Assembly: GCA_030530045.1 (NCBI GenBank)
Contig: JAUMVS010000087.1
Span: forward strand, 1-6,179
Direction of reading: 5' to 3'
DNA from: Phoenicibacter congonensis
GTDB taxonomy: Bacteria > Actinomycetota > Coriobacteriia > Coriobacteriales > Eggerthellaceae
Length of the DNA: 6,179 nucleotides
Numbering within the stretch: the stretch's first letter is position 1; every line of letters starts with the position of its first letter. Positions 1 through 6,112 of this stretch are shown here, in pieces. Made by a program: the position numbers and the translations under genes. Below the pieces are notes generated by a model that was given only the letters and a program-made list of their open reading frames with translations, was not told where the DNA came from and made no database searches.

Positions 1-475
1 GCGGAATTGGAATCAAGTTGAAGAACATGAGGTAGAGGTTAATCAAAATGAATTCTGGCAGGAATACGAAGTAGAAGTAAACGCCAATGTCCGATGCAAA
101 GAATGTGGAAGCCAATGGCCAGAGCAGGTTCATAACGAGCGCACCAATGAACGCCATCACAAAGTTCGCGAGCGGGCCAGCGATGCCGACGAAAAAATCG
201 CCTTTACGCTTGTCTTTGAAGTAAAGCGGATTGTAGAGCACAGGTTTTGCATAGCCAAAAACTGGCAAGTTCATGACCATCAAAAACAGCGGCAAAATGA
301 CCGTTCCGAACGTGTCGATGTGCTTTAGCGGGTTGACTGACAGGCGTCCCATCGCCTTCGCCGTCGGGTCGCCAAGCTTCCAAGCCATGAAACCGTGCGC
401 TACCTCGTGAAAAACAATGGCTGGCACAAAAGCCAAAATGATGCAAACATATGATGCGATTAGTTGTAAATTCAT
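1..475 (-). CDS. Site-2 protease family (M50) intramembrane zinc metalloprotease, partial (C-terminus beyond left edge)
   Basis: Seen: translating the minus strand from the ATG at 475-473 gives 158 codons with no stop before the window edge. The first membrane segment (about residues 4-22) carries HEVAH at residues 23-27, the HExxH zinc site. A conserved stretch follows with GDPTA (35-39) and GRLSVNPLKHID (43-54), then FVGIAGPLANF (95-105). The last residues are FNLIPIP, the start of the family motif that normally runs on into the LDG zinc ligand. Known: M50 proteases cleave substrates within the membrane; this compact form without a PDZ domain resembles the YwhC-like group, whose substrates are mostly unknown. 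No Shine-Dalgarno is visible before the ATG. A GTG nine codons upstream (502-500), right after an in-frame TGA, is an alternative start but also lacks an SD. The missing part is probably about 60-80 residues. The family call is very secure. Confidence 0.93.
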   Translation of the reverse strand, partial: MNLQLIASYVCIILAFVPAIVFHEVAHGFMAWKLGDPTAKAMGRLSVNPLKHIDTFGTVILPLFLMVMNLPVFGYAKPVLYNPLYFKDKRKGDFFVGIAGPLANFVMAFIGALVMNLLWPLASTFFASDIGVYFYFVFLPEFILINLYLMFFNLIPIP

Positions 476-517
476 GCTGTTAAGTTTATCAGTAAAACGC
501 ACTCACGCGGCAATGCA

Positions 518-536
518 AGCGATGGTTTACATCGCT
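518..536 (-). promoter_or_regulatory. Perfect hairpin or operator-like palindrome upstream of the M50 protease
   Basis: AGCGATG (518-524) and CATCGCT (530-536) are exact inverted repeats around a 5-base loop. The element ends 42 bases before the protease ATG, so it could be a repressor operator or a 5' leader hairpin. The symmetry is directly visible; the function is inferred from position only. Confidence 0.35.
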
Positions 537-616
537 AAATCCGCTCGCGGGGGATGAACAAATGACCAACTACTACCAAGATGAATTTGTAACTCTTCAC
601 TCTTCTCAAACAAGAC

Positions 617-662
617 AAATAAGCCCCTGAGACTCCGCTTACGTGAGAATAGGGACTTATTT
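617..662 (-). terminator. Intrinsic terminator-like hairpin after the ABC-F gene
   Basis: On the minus-strand RNA, AAAUAAGUCCCU (662-651) pairs with AGGGGCUUAUUU (628-617) over 12 positions including one U-G wobble. A further 5-bp inner stem (647-642 with 637-633, one bulged base) is capped by a UAAG loop. The 3' arm ends in UUAUUU and is followed by the U-rich GUCUUGUUUG. It starts 62 bases after the ABC-F stop, where the end of the operon transcript would be expected. In the plus direction the wobble becomes a C-A mismatch and no U-run follows, so a minus-strand role is favoured. Confidence 0.6.
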
Positions 663-686
663 AAATATGACTATACCTTAAATAAG
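656..686 (-). repeat. Second inverted repeat overlapping the terminator stem
   Basis: CTTATTTAA (656-664) and TTAAATAAG (678-686) are exact 9-bp inverted repeats with a 13-base loop. The 656-664 arm shares 656-662 with the terminator hairpin, so only one of the two hairpins can form at a time. The alternative hairpin is AT-rich and weaker than the terminator stem. Confidence 0.5.
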
Positions 687-724
687 GCGAAACGAATACG
701 CAGAAGAGCTGCGAAGTTTAAAAA

Positions 725-2794
725 CTAGCAGCTTTCCAGCAGCGTTTGGAGTTCCTCGCTTTTTTCAAGCCATTGCATTTCAACTTCCGGAAGGCGGCTT
801 TTAAGCATCGCATGCTCGGTGATGATTGCTGTTGGATCATCGGCTGTCATGTAAAAATTCGACTCCGACATAATGTCTAGCAGCTCATTAATTCTTGTTT
901 CGCATGATTCCATCTCGGCTTCGAGATCGGCAATTTCCTTGCGCAAACCCTTCGTCAAAGTTGAAACGCGGTTTCGAGCCTCGGCTTCCGCGCGTTTTTG
1001 CTCCTTAGTTTTTGGAGCACCACCTCGTGAATTGCCATTGCGCGCAGCAAACTTGTTGCCACCTTGCGATTTTTCCGCTGCGGAAAGCTTACCTCCCCCT
1101 GCGAGACCTTTTGCCGACTTTGGATTCGCAGCGTTAAACGACTCACGAGCAACCTCGGCTTTAGCGTTTGCCAGCTCGGCGTTGCTCATCATTTCTTCCT
1201 GCTCACTTTTGTAGAGGTAGTAGTCGTAATCGCCATTGTAGACAGTGATTTTGCCGTCTTTGACCTCGGCAATCTTGTTCGCTACGCTTCGAATCAAGTG
1301 ACGATCATGCGTGATGAAAAGAATCGTGCCATCAAAAGCGGTGAGCGCCTGCTCAAGCACATCAACGCTCGTGATATCGAGGTGGTTCGTTGGCTCGTCA
1401 AGACACAGAAGCGGCTTTGGCTCAACAAGCATTTTTGCCAGCGCCAATCGACATTTTTCTCCGCCAGAAAGAACACCAACTTTCTTGTCAACATCGTCGC
1501 CTTTAAAAAGGAACGCGCCAAGAAGTGAGCGCACCTGCGAAATTGTCCAGCCAGGAGCCGTTTGGTCGAGCTCCTGAAAAACAGTGTTTCGAACGTCAAG
1601 TTCATCGAGTTGGTGCTGCGCGAAGTAGGTGTACTCAACTCCATTGCCATATTTCAGCGTGCCAGAATCCTGCTTCAAAACGCCAGCTACCATCTTCAAA
1701 AGCGTCGATTTACCTGCACCATTAGGCCCAACGAGCGCAATTTTGTCGCCGCGCATCATGTTGAAATCAACATCTTCATAAACAAAATGGTCGCCAAACG
1801 ACTTCTTAATCGAGCGCATTTTCAGCACCTCGTCACCAGTGCGAGGCGGCTGAACAAACTTGAAGTGCACCTTTTTCGGCTCAGGCGGAATAACAATTCT
1901 GTTTTCATGAATTGTCTCAAGTTTACGAAGACGGTCTTGCGCCTGCTTTGCCTTTGAAGCCTTGTAGCGGAAACGACGAACGAAATCCTCAAGATGCGCA
2001 ATTTCTGCATCTTGCTTTTCTTTGTCCATCTTGAGTTTTTCAATTCTGTCAGCGCGAAGCTTTAGATATTTAGAATAGTTGCCCTCGTAGCACTCCGATT
2101 TTCCATTCGCGAGCTCAACAACGCGATTAACCATGTTGTCCATAAACGCGCGGTCGTGAGAAACAACGATTACTGTGCCAGAATAGCCTTTCAAAAACGA
2201 CTCGAGCCAGCGAACGCTTTCAAGGTCGAGGTGGTTTGTTGGTTCGTCGAGAAGAAGAACGTCAGGGGCCTTCACCAGAAGTTTTGCCAGCGCAATGCGC
2301 ATTTGCCAGCCGCCTGAAAACTCCGAAGTTTTGCGAGTCATGTCGGCTTCTGTAAAACCAAGGCCGAAAAGAACTGTTCGCGCATCAGCCTCAAGAGTGT
2401 AGCCCCCTGCAATTTCGTAGCGCTCGCGCACTTCACCCAAGCGCTTCAAAAGTGCTGGGTCGTTAGTTTCTGAAACTTGATGCTCGAGCTCGTGAAGCTC
2501 TTGTTCGAGGGCCATGAGGTCTTTTTGCGCCGAGATAACTTCCTCAAAAATTGGGTTGTCTTCCATCTCGATGGCTTCCTGACGAAGGTAGCCAACATCG
2601 GCGCCCTTCTCAAGAATAACCTCGCCGCTATCGGGCGATTCAGCGCCCGAAATAATGTTCAATAACGTAGTTTTTCCGGCCCCGTTAACCCCAACTAGCG
2701 CCAAGCGCTCGCCGGGACGAAGCCGGAAAGTTACATCTCTAAATAAAGGACCGAATCCGAAGTCCTTGGATAAATGTTCAACTTGAAGAATCAT
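725..2794 (-). CDS. ABC-F family ATPase (ribosome-associated, YdiF/YheS-like, two ABC domains plus C-terminal coiled coil)
   Basis: Seen: 689 residues with two complete ABC cassettes and no membrane segment. Domain 1 has Walker A GVNGAGKT (35-42), signature SGGWQ (160-164), Walker B DVLLLDEPTNHLD (178-190, catalytic E184) and H213. A charged helical linker (about 240-300, with FRYKASKAKQAQDR) is the ABC-F interdomain arm. Domain 2 has GPNGAGKST (356-364), LSGGEK (442-447), E467 in DEPTNHLD and H496. A Lys/Gly/Ser/Asn-rich stretch (about 550-600) leads to a charged coiled coil (about 600-689), like the C-terminal domain of Uup and YheS. Known: ABC-F proteins bind the ribosomal E site and act on stalled or antibiotic-bound ribosomes. 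The linker and FSGGW style match the housekeeping YheS/YdiF types better than short antibiotic-resistance types. All ATPase residues are intact. It is the last gene of the lemA operon and starts 10 bases after the DUF2207 stop. Confidence 0.96.
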   Translation of the reverse strand: MILQVEHLSKDFGFGPLFRDVTFRLRPGERLALVGVNGAGKTTLLNIISGAESPDSGEVILEKGADVGYLRQEAIEMEDNPIFEEVISAQKDLMALEQELHELEHQVSETNDPALLKRLGEVRERYEIAGGYTLEADARTVLFGLGFTEADMTRKTSEFSGGWQMRIALAKLLVKAPDVLLLDEPTNHLDLESVRWLESFLKGYSGTVIVVSHDRAFMDNMVNRVVELANGKSECYEGNYSKYLKLRADRIEKLKMDKEKQDAEIAHLEDFVRRFRYKASKAKQAQDRLRKLETIHENRIVIPPEPKKVHFKFVQPPRTGDEVLKMRSIKKSFGDHFVYEDVDFNMMRGDKIALVGPNGAGKSTLLKMVAGVLKQDSGTLKYGNGVEYTYFAQHQLDELDVRNTVFQELDQTAPGWTISQVRSLLGAFLFKGDDVDKKVGVLSGGEKCRLALAKMLVEPKPLLCLDEPTNHLDITSVDVLEQALTAFDGTILFITHDRHLIRSVANKIAEVKDGKITVYNGDYDYYLYKSEQEEMMSNAELANAKAEVARESFNAANPKSAKGLAGGGKLSAAEKSQGGNKFAARNGNSRGGAPKTKEQKRAEAEARNRVSTLTKGLRKEIADLEAEMESCETRINELLDIMSESNFYMTADDPTAIITEHAMLKSRLPEVEMQWLEKSEELQTLLESC

Positions 2795-2819
2795 GCGTTA
2801 TATTCTAACGCGCGCCTCC
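2795..2819 (-). promoter_or_regulatory. Ribosome-binding region of the ABC-F gene: GGAGG followed by a start-adjacent hairpin
   Basis: On the minus strand, GGAGG (2819-2815) lies 20 bases before the ATG, too far for normal use. The DNA between them is CGC followed by the perfect hairpin GCGTTA-GAATA-TAACGC (2811-2795), which ends flush against the ATG and holds the DUF2207 TAG stop at the junction of stem and loop. Folding would leave GGAGG only about 3 bases plus the helix width from the start. Unfolding by a ribosome finishing DUF2207 would favour re-initiation. Both readings are inference. Confidence 0.45.
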
Positions 2820-5024
2820 AATTCCGCCGCCGCCAAAGCCGCCGCCTCCGCCGGCTGAGAAGCCGCCGCTGTCAAAGCCGCTTCCGCTGGAGAAGTCGCC
2901 GCCAATGCCCGACTCGAGTGCCTGGGTTGCACGTGAGAAGCAATCTTCTATGCTGGTGAGGCCGTCAGCAAACATCTGACCGCCGCCGCCGTCATAGGGG
3001 TCGTGATACCAGAACCACCAAGGCATAATTGCAACCTCATCTTCTTCAGTAGTCGGGTCAGACATAACCGATGGATAGGCAATTTGCAACTGTTCAATTG
3101 CCTCTTTAGCCACTCCCAAAATGTAGGCGTAAACCATAAACTCGCCCCAAACAAGTGAGTCAGCAGCTGGCCTTTCGCCGAGCGCCGTAAAATCGCAAAG
3201 CCATTTCTTGAGCGCCTTCGTTTTCGCGTGCGCCTCGTTTGCACGGCGCGTTCTTCTCTCAAGTGCATGGCTGAATTTCCTAGCCAGAATTGCAACGACA
3301 ACCATCACGACCAACCCACCAATGAGGAATACGAATAGCTCATCGGCGATGTCTCCCAGAATGTTACCTAAAGCGACAAGCGCGACCAATGCAGCGACCA
3401 TAAGGCCCAGGCAAACGCTTGAAATCGTGCTGAAAACGCCAGCAACCTTTGCACTTTTCTCATCAAAAAGGTTCGCGTCATCGGTAGCCAAAGTCACAAC
3501 ATTTTGCCAATTATCGAAGACCAAACGGGCACTTGTTCCATCAGACTCAAACCAATCTTTGATGTCGTTAAACTTGAGCGACTTGCCTTTGTATTTCTCG
3601 AACGGATTAATTGCCTCTTCAGAAGGGAGCTGCGGGTCAACAGTAACACCCGCTGGCACATTCTTGATGTCGCTCACAAACGAGCTAATCGAAGAGGCGA
3701 ATTCGTCGTCATGCGTGGCATACTCGTCGTTATAAGTTTCACTGACATACTCAGTAACTGTCTGCTCTGCAGGATTTCCTGCGAAAGCGTCGACATCTCC
3801 AATCTTCTTATTCGAAGTAGGGACCTCTTCAAACAGGAACTTCAGCGTCTCAAGATCAATGTCGGTGAGCTTTTGATTTTTCGGCTTACCCATCGTAATA
3901 ATGAAAGAGGTGTCAATCTTGTCACGACGAATCTTGCGCTTCGTAACCACGCGCGTTGACTCGATTTGAATGACGCCAAGCGCATGCAGGTGCATGATTG
4001 ACGCAATGAGGTCGCTTGCGCTTTCTTTGCCAAATCTTTCGTTTCGCGAAATAACAATTGGATGCCATTCAGCATCCGGCGCGTCACGCCAATATTCACC
4101 CTTGAAATCAAGGTCGTATTCCTTGCCATATTTAAAGAACATAACGATGAACGCGATGATGAAGATGATAGGAATCGCAACGAGGACGCCAAGCCCCACC
4201 ATGCTGCGAATTCTCTCAGCGTTTGCATCGTTGGCGAACTTCTCCTCTTCCGCAAGAATTGTTGGAAGCATTTCTTGCGTCAAATTTGAAGCCTGAGCTG
4301 TCGCGTCGTAGGTCGTAATCCAGCTCGTTGGGAAAAGGATGCGTGCCTCGGCATATTTGCCAGCCGAGACGCTGCCGACCGTGTAGGTGATTTTCGACTG
4401 CTCGTTTTCAACGTGGCCGTTCAGCGGGCCGTGCGCCCAAGCGCGAACGTCTAGGTTCGGCGTCACGCCAGCAGGAACCGGCACAGTCACGGTGCAAGTT
4501 ACGTCTCCAGAATCCTTCTGCCAGGCTTCAGAGACAAACTTCCAATAGAGTTCCGCAGTGTCGGAATAGACGTTGATTGCGTTGGCGTAGGTGTAATTTA
4601 GGGTGACGGTGTAGTCGCCATCATTGTAGTTATCAAAAATGTAGACAGTGCCATCGTTGCTATCAACCGCAAAGGACGCAGTGTCGGGGCCGCCGTAATC
4701 GCGCCAGCTCGTTTCGAACACGACCTGATCTAAAGCTTCAGCAGCATAGCCCGACTTCTGAACCGTAATCGAGCTGATGTCGAAGGTCGCCGAGTCGCCG
4801 AGCGGCACCATCAAAAGCGAAAAGCGCCCGTCAAACGAGACTGTTCGCTCTTGTGTGACGGTCATCGACGTGTCGCTATTAATCGTCGCTGTGATGTTTG
4901 TGGATTTTAGCGTGTAGTCTTTTGCAAGCGCCTCTTGCGACGGCAACGCAAGCAAAAGAGCGAATGCCATGGCGAAAACCGCCAGGCATGACGCTACTAC
5001 AGCTTTTCTATTTTGCGCAAACAT
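2805..5024 (-). CDS. DUF2207-family predicted membrane protein with glycine-rich C-terminus
   Basis: The start is placed at ATG 5024-5022, giving 739 residues. Upstream in-frame TTG, ATG and GTG codons inside lemA would add a Ser/Arg-rich leader in front of a clean signal peptide (residues 1-34: MFAQNRKAVV, hydrophobic core, likely cut after ALA). The exported part (about 35-270) looks beta-rich, with alternating Thr/Val. Membrane segments follow at about 276-297, 527-553 and 562-580, with a cytoplasmic domain of about 230 residues between the first two. After the last segment come WGEFMVYAYILGVAKEA (626-642), the typical DUF2207 motif, then MPWWFWYHDPYD (667-678) and a Gly/Ser/Phe tail (about 706-739). 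Known: DUF2207 proteins often sit next to LemA proteins, and their function is unknown. It starts 10 bases after the lemA stop with no close SD, suggesting coupled translation. Confidence 0.9.
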   Translation of the reverse strand: MFAQNRKAVVASCLAVFAMAFALLLALPSQEALAKDYTLKSTNITATINSDTSMTVTQERTVSFDGRFSLLMVPLGDSATFDISSITVQKSGYAAEALDQVVFETSWRDYGGPDTASFAVDSNDGTVYIFDNYNDGDYTVTLNYTYANAINVYSDTAELYWKFVSEAWQKDSGDVTCTVTVPVPAGVTPNLDVRAWAHGPLNGHVENEQSKITYTVGSVSAGKYAEARILFPTSWITTYDATAQASNLTQEMLPTILAEEEKFANDANAERIRSMVGLGVLVAIPIIFIIAFIVMFFKYGKEYDLDFKGEYWRDAPDAEWHPIVISRNERFGKESASDLIASIMHLHALGVIQIESTRVVTKRKIRRDKIDTSFIITMGKPKNQKLTDIDLETLKFLFEEVPTSNKKIGDVDAFAGNPAEQTVTEYVSETYNDEYATHDDEFASSISSFVSDIKNVPAGVTVDPQLPSEEAINPFEKYKGKSLKFNDIKDWFESDGTSARLVFDNWQNVVTLATDDANLFDEKSAKVAGVFSTISSVCLGLMVAALVALVALGNILGDIADELFVFLIGGLVVMVVVAILARKFSHALERRTRRANEAHAKTKALKKWLCDFTALGERPAADSLVWGEFMVYAYILGVAKEAIEQLQIAYPSVMSDPTTEEDEVAIMPWWFWYHDPYDGGGGQMFADGLTSIEDCFSRATQALESGIGGDFSSGSGFDSGGFSAGGGGGFGGGGIGGAR

Positions 5025-5034
5025 GATGCTAGAA

Positions 5035-5586
5035 CTAGAACTGGACCTTAGGCGCAGTTTCTGCACCCGCAACTGCATCAAAGCTCTGACGTGGCTGGAA
5101 ACCAAACATGCCTGCGAAAATGTTTGCTGGGAACACCTGCAGAGCGTTGTTGTACTTCATGACGACGTCGTTGAAGCTCTGGCGCATGTAGCTGATCTTG
5201 TCTTCTGTGTTGGAAAGCTCAGTCTGGAGCTCCTGGAAGTTGGTGTTCGCTTTGAGCTCTGGGTAGGCTTCCGCAACCGCGAAGAGAGTCTTCAAAGTGC
5301 CTGTCAGCGCATTGTCGGCTGCCATTTTCTCCTCAGGAGTTTTTGCGTTTGCCACCGCTGCGCGAGCCTCTGTCACCGCCTGGAACGTGCCCGACTCGTG
5401 GCTTGCATAGCCCTTGACGGTCTCGACAAGGTTTGGAATCAAGTCGATGCGTCGCTGGAGCTGAACGTCAATTTGCGCCCATGCGTTGTCGCAAAGGTTG
5501 CGCAGCTTGACGAAGTTGTTGTACATGGAAATGAGCCACAGAATGAGAACAACTACGACTATTCCAATAATGATTCCGACTGTCAC
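5035..5586 (-). CDS. lemA: LemA family protein
   Basis: Seen: 183 residues from a GTG start with the SD AGGAGGT four bases upstream, which fixes the start. One N-terminal membrane segment (about 4-20) is followed by a helical, charged body with the family hallmarks: VQLQRRIDLIPNLVETVKGY (41-60), YPELKANTNFQELQ (108-121), LSNTEDKISYMRQSFNDVV (124-142) and FPANIFAGMFGF (152-163). The length is typical. Known: LemA proteins are membrane-anchored helical proteins first noted as a Listeria antigen, and their biochemical role is unsettled. It is the first gene of the apparent lemA-DUF2207-ABC-F operon. The stop is followed in frame by a second TAG, because TTCTAG is duplicated at the 3' end. Confidence 0.96.
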   Translation of the reverse strand: MTVGIIIGIVVVVLILWLISMYNNFVKLRNLCDNAWAQIDVQLQRRIDLIPNLVETVKGYASHESGTFQAVTEARAAVANAKTPEEKMAADNALTGTLKTLFAVAEAYPELKANTNFQELQTELSNTEDKISYMRQSFNDVVMKYNNALQVFPANIFAGMFGFQPRQSFDAVAGAETAPKVQF

Positions 5587-5590
5587 GATT

Positions 5591-5597
5591 ACCTCCT
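5591..5597 (-). promoter_or_regulatory. Strong Shine-Dalgarno of lemA
   Basis: AGGAGGT on the minus strand lies four bases before the GTG start. It is the only strong SD at normal spacing in the four-gene block, so it probably sets the initiation level for the whole operon. It also selects GTG 5586-5584 as the lemA start. Confidence 0.85.
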
Positions 5598-5699
5598 AAG
5601 AACGATTCGTGTTTTATGTTTTACGCTAGCTGCGGCGTGTGCGAATTTTAAAGATTGATAGAACTTAAAAGCCTAAAATCTCAGTGATTTCAGAAAACC

Positions 5700-5716
5700 G
5701 CGAGGTAAAGCCTCAC
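5700..5716 (-). promoter_or_regulatory. Small hairpin in the presumed lemA leader
   Basis: On the minus RNA, GUGAGG (5716-5711) pairs with CCUCGC (5705-5700) around CUUUA, with one G-U wobble, and is followed by GGUUUU. It resembles a short attenuator or terminator, but the U-run is only four bases. It lies about 110 bases upstream of the lemA start. Confidence 0.25.
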
Positions 5717-5765
5717 AAAAACCCTCAAAAAATCAAACTCTTGCAGCTAGAGTCATGTTGCCTTA

Positions 5766-5771
5766 ATTATA
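5766..5771 (-). promoter_or_regulatory. Candidate -10 box (TATAAT) for the lemA operon
   Basis: An exact TATAAT lies on the minus strand about 180 bases upstream of the lemA GTG. No good -35 is present: the hexamer at 17-base spacing is AACTTC. TG precedes the box directly, one base off the usual extended -10 position. If used, transcription would begin near 5759 and give a leader of about 170 bases. A second TAAAAT lies closer to lemA (minus strand, near 5645-5652), also without a good -35. Confidence 0.35.
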
Positions 5772-5852
5772 CAGGGCGGCATGTGACAGAAGTTCCCGCA
5801 GCCGACATTTCACGCCCAACACTGCAAAAATTAGCCACTTGGCTCAGGGGGG

Positions 5853-5866
5853 TGCACAATGGGGAC
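5853..5866 (+). repeat. Direct repeat copy 1 (TGCACAATGGGGAC)
   Basis: This 14-base sequence is identical to the one at 6113-6126, 260 bases away, and is partly repeated at 6127-6138. Its left end overlaps the palindrome GTGCAC (5852-5857). The interval between the exact copies contains both large hairpins. Confidence 0.7.
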
Positions 5867-5880
5867 GATGAGTCGACGGC

Positions 5881-5968
5881 GATTGAAGACTGTCGTGCAT
5901 TCGTTTGGCTCCGGATGAGAGCTTCGCTCTCATAAGTCGCCTGCACGAACGCACGCCCAGTCTTCATC
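5881..5968. repeat. 88-base nested inverted repeat with a very stable apex
   Basis: The outer arms 5881-5904 and 5945-5968 form 21 Watson-Crick pairs, with a bulged T5884, a small internal loop at 5893/5956-5957, and one A-C mismatch (5899/5950) that becomes a U-G wobble on the minus RNA. GGC/GCC (5907-5909/5939-5941) and a perfect 8-bp hairpin, ATGAGAGC-TTC-GCTCTCAT (5915-5933), sit inside. On the minus DNA strand the apex is GCGAAGC, a sequence known for unusually stable mini-hairpins. No U-run follows on either strand, so it is not an ordinary terminator. Confidence 0.75.
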
Positions 5969-6010
5969 TTGATACCTGAAAAATACGCGCTTCCCGCTCC
6001 CAGGGCACGC

Positions 6011-6033
6011 TTCCGGATGCGTCGCCATCGGAA
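6011..6033. repeat. Hairpin with 8-bp stem and one bulge
   Basis: TTCCGGATG (6011-6019) pairs with CATCGGAA (6026-6033) with one bulged G and a 6-base loop. It lies between the two exact direct repeats, together with the larger hairpin. No U-run follows, and its function is unknown. Confidence 0.5.
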
Positions 6034-6112
6034 AACTAACTCTTGTCACGAACAGAACGACAGCCGTCTTCTACTGCACGTAAATACGGGGAAGAGTTTC
6101 TTCGCGAGCGGT

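Larger units (their letters stand above)
476..724. other. Intergenic region between ABC-F gene and M50 protease gene
   Basis: These 249 bases hold no plausible coding region on either strand. The half next to the ABC-F stop contains a long hairpin with a U-rich tail and an overlapping second inverted repeat. The half next to the protease start contains a perfect 7-bp hairpin. I could not identify a convincing -35/-10 pair for the protease, although the terminator-like hairpin suggests that one should exist here. Confidence 0.6.

Noticed and set aside
204..446. 80-codon open frame on the minus strand
   Set aside because: It is in a different frame of the same strand as the M50 protease, whose HExxH and conserved motifs clearly identify the true frame running off the window edge.
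1064..1528. 154-codon open frame on the plus strand inside the ABC-F gene
   Set aside because: It is antisense to intact ABC-F domain 2 and C-terminal motifs, with no recognisable protein features.
2812..2900. GCC/CCG triplet-rich tract as a possible unstable repeat
   Set aside because: It simply encodes the glycine-rich tail typical of DUF2207 proteins, with mixed glycine codons rather than a pure repeat.
4969..5658. 229-codon open frame on the plus strand, antisense to the whole of lemA
   Set aside because: It is long, but it lies opposite a strongly conserved gene, runs across the lemA start, and shows no domain or SD. It is best explained as a shadow of lemA codon use.
5684..5935. 83-codon plus-strand frame upstream of lemA
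   Set aside because: It has a GTG start without an SD, overlaps the candidate lemA promoter and leader, and ends inside the large hairpin. No motif was recognised.
5768..5967. 66-codon minus-strand frame starting inside the large hairpin
   Set aside because: Only a weak AGG lies upstream. Its first 29 codons are largely the palindrome and its stop is part of the TATAAT box. A small peptide cannot be excluded but is not supported.
5881..5968. Retron-type msr/msd RNA
   Set aside because: The nested inverted repeat invites the idea, but no reverse transcriptase gene is present in the window and the conserved msr features could not be found. DNA to the right of the window was not available.
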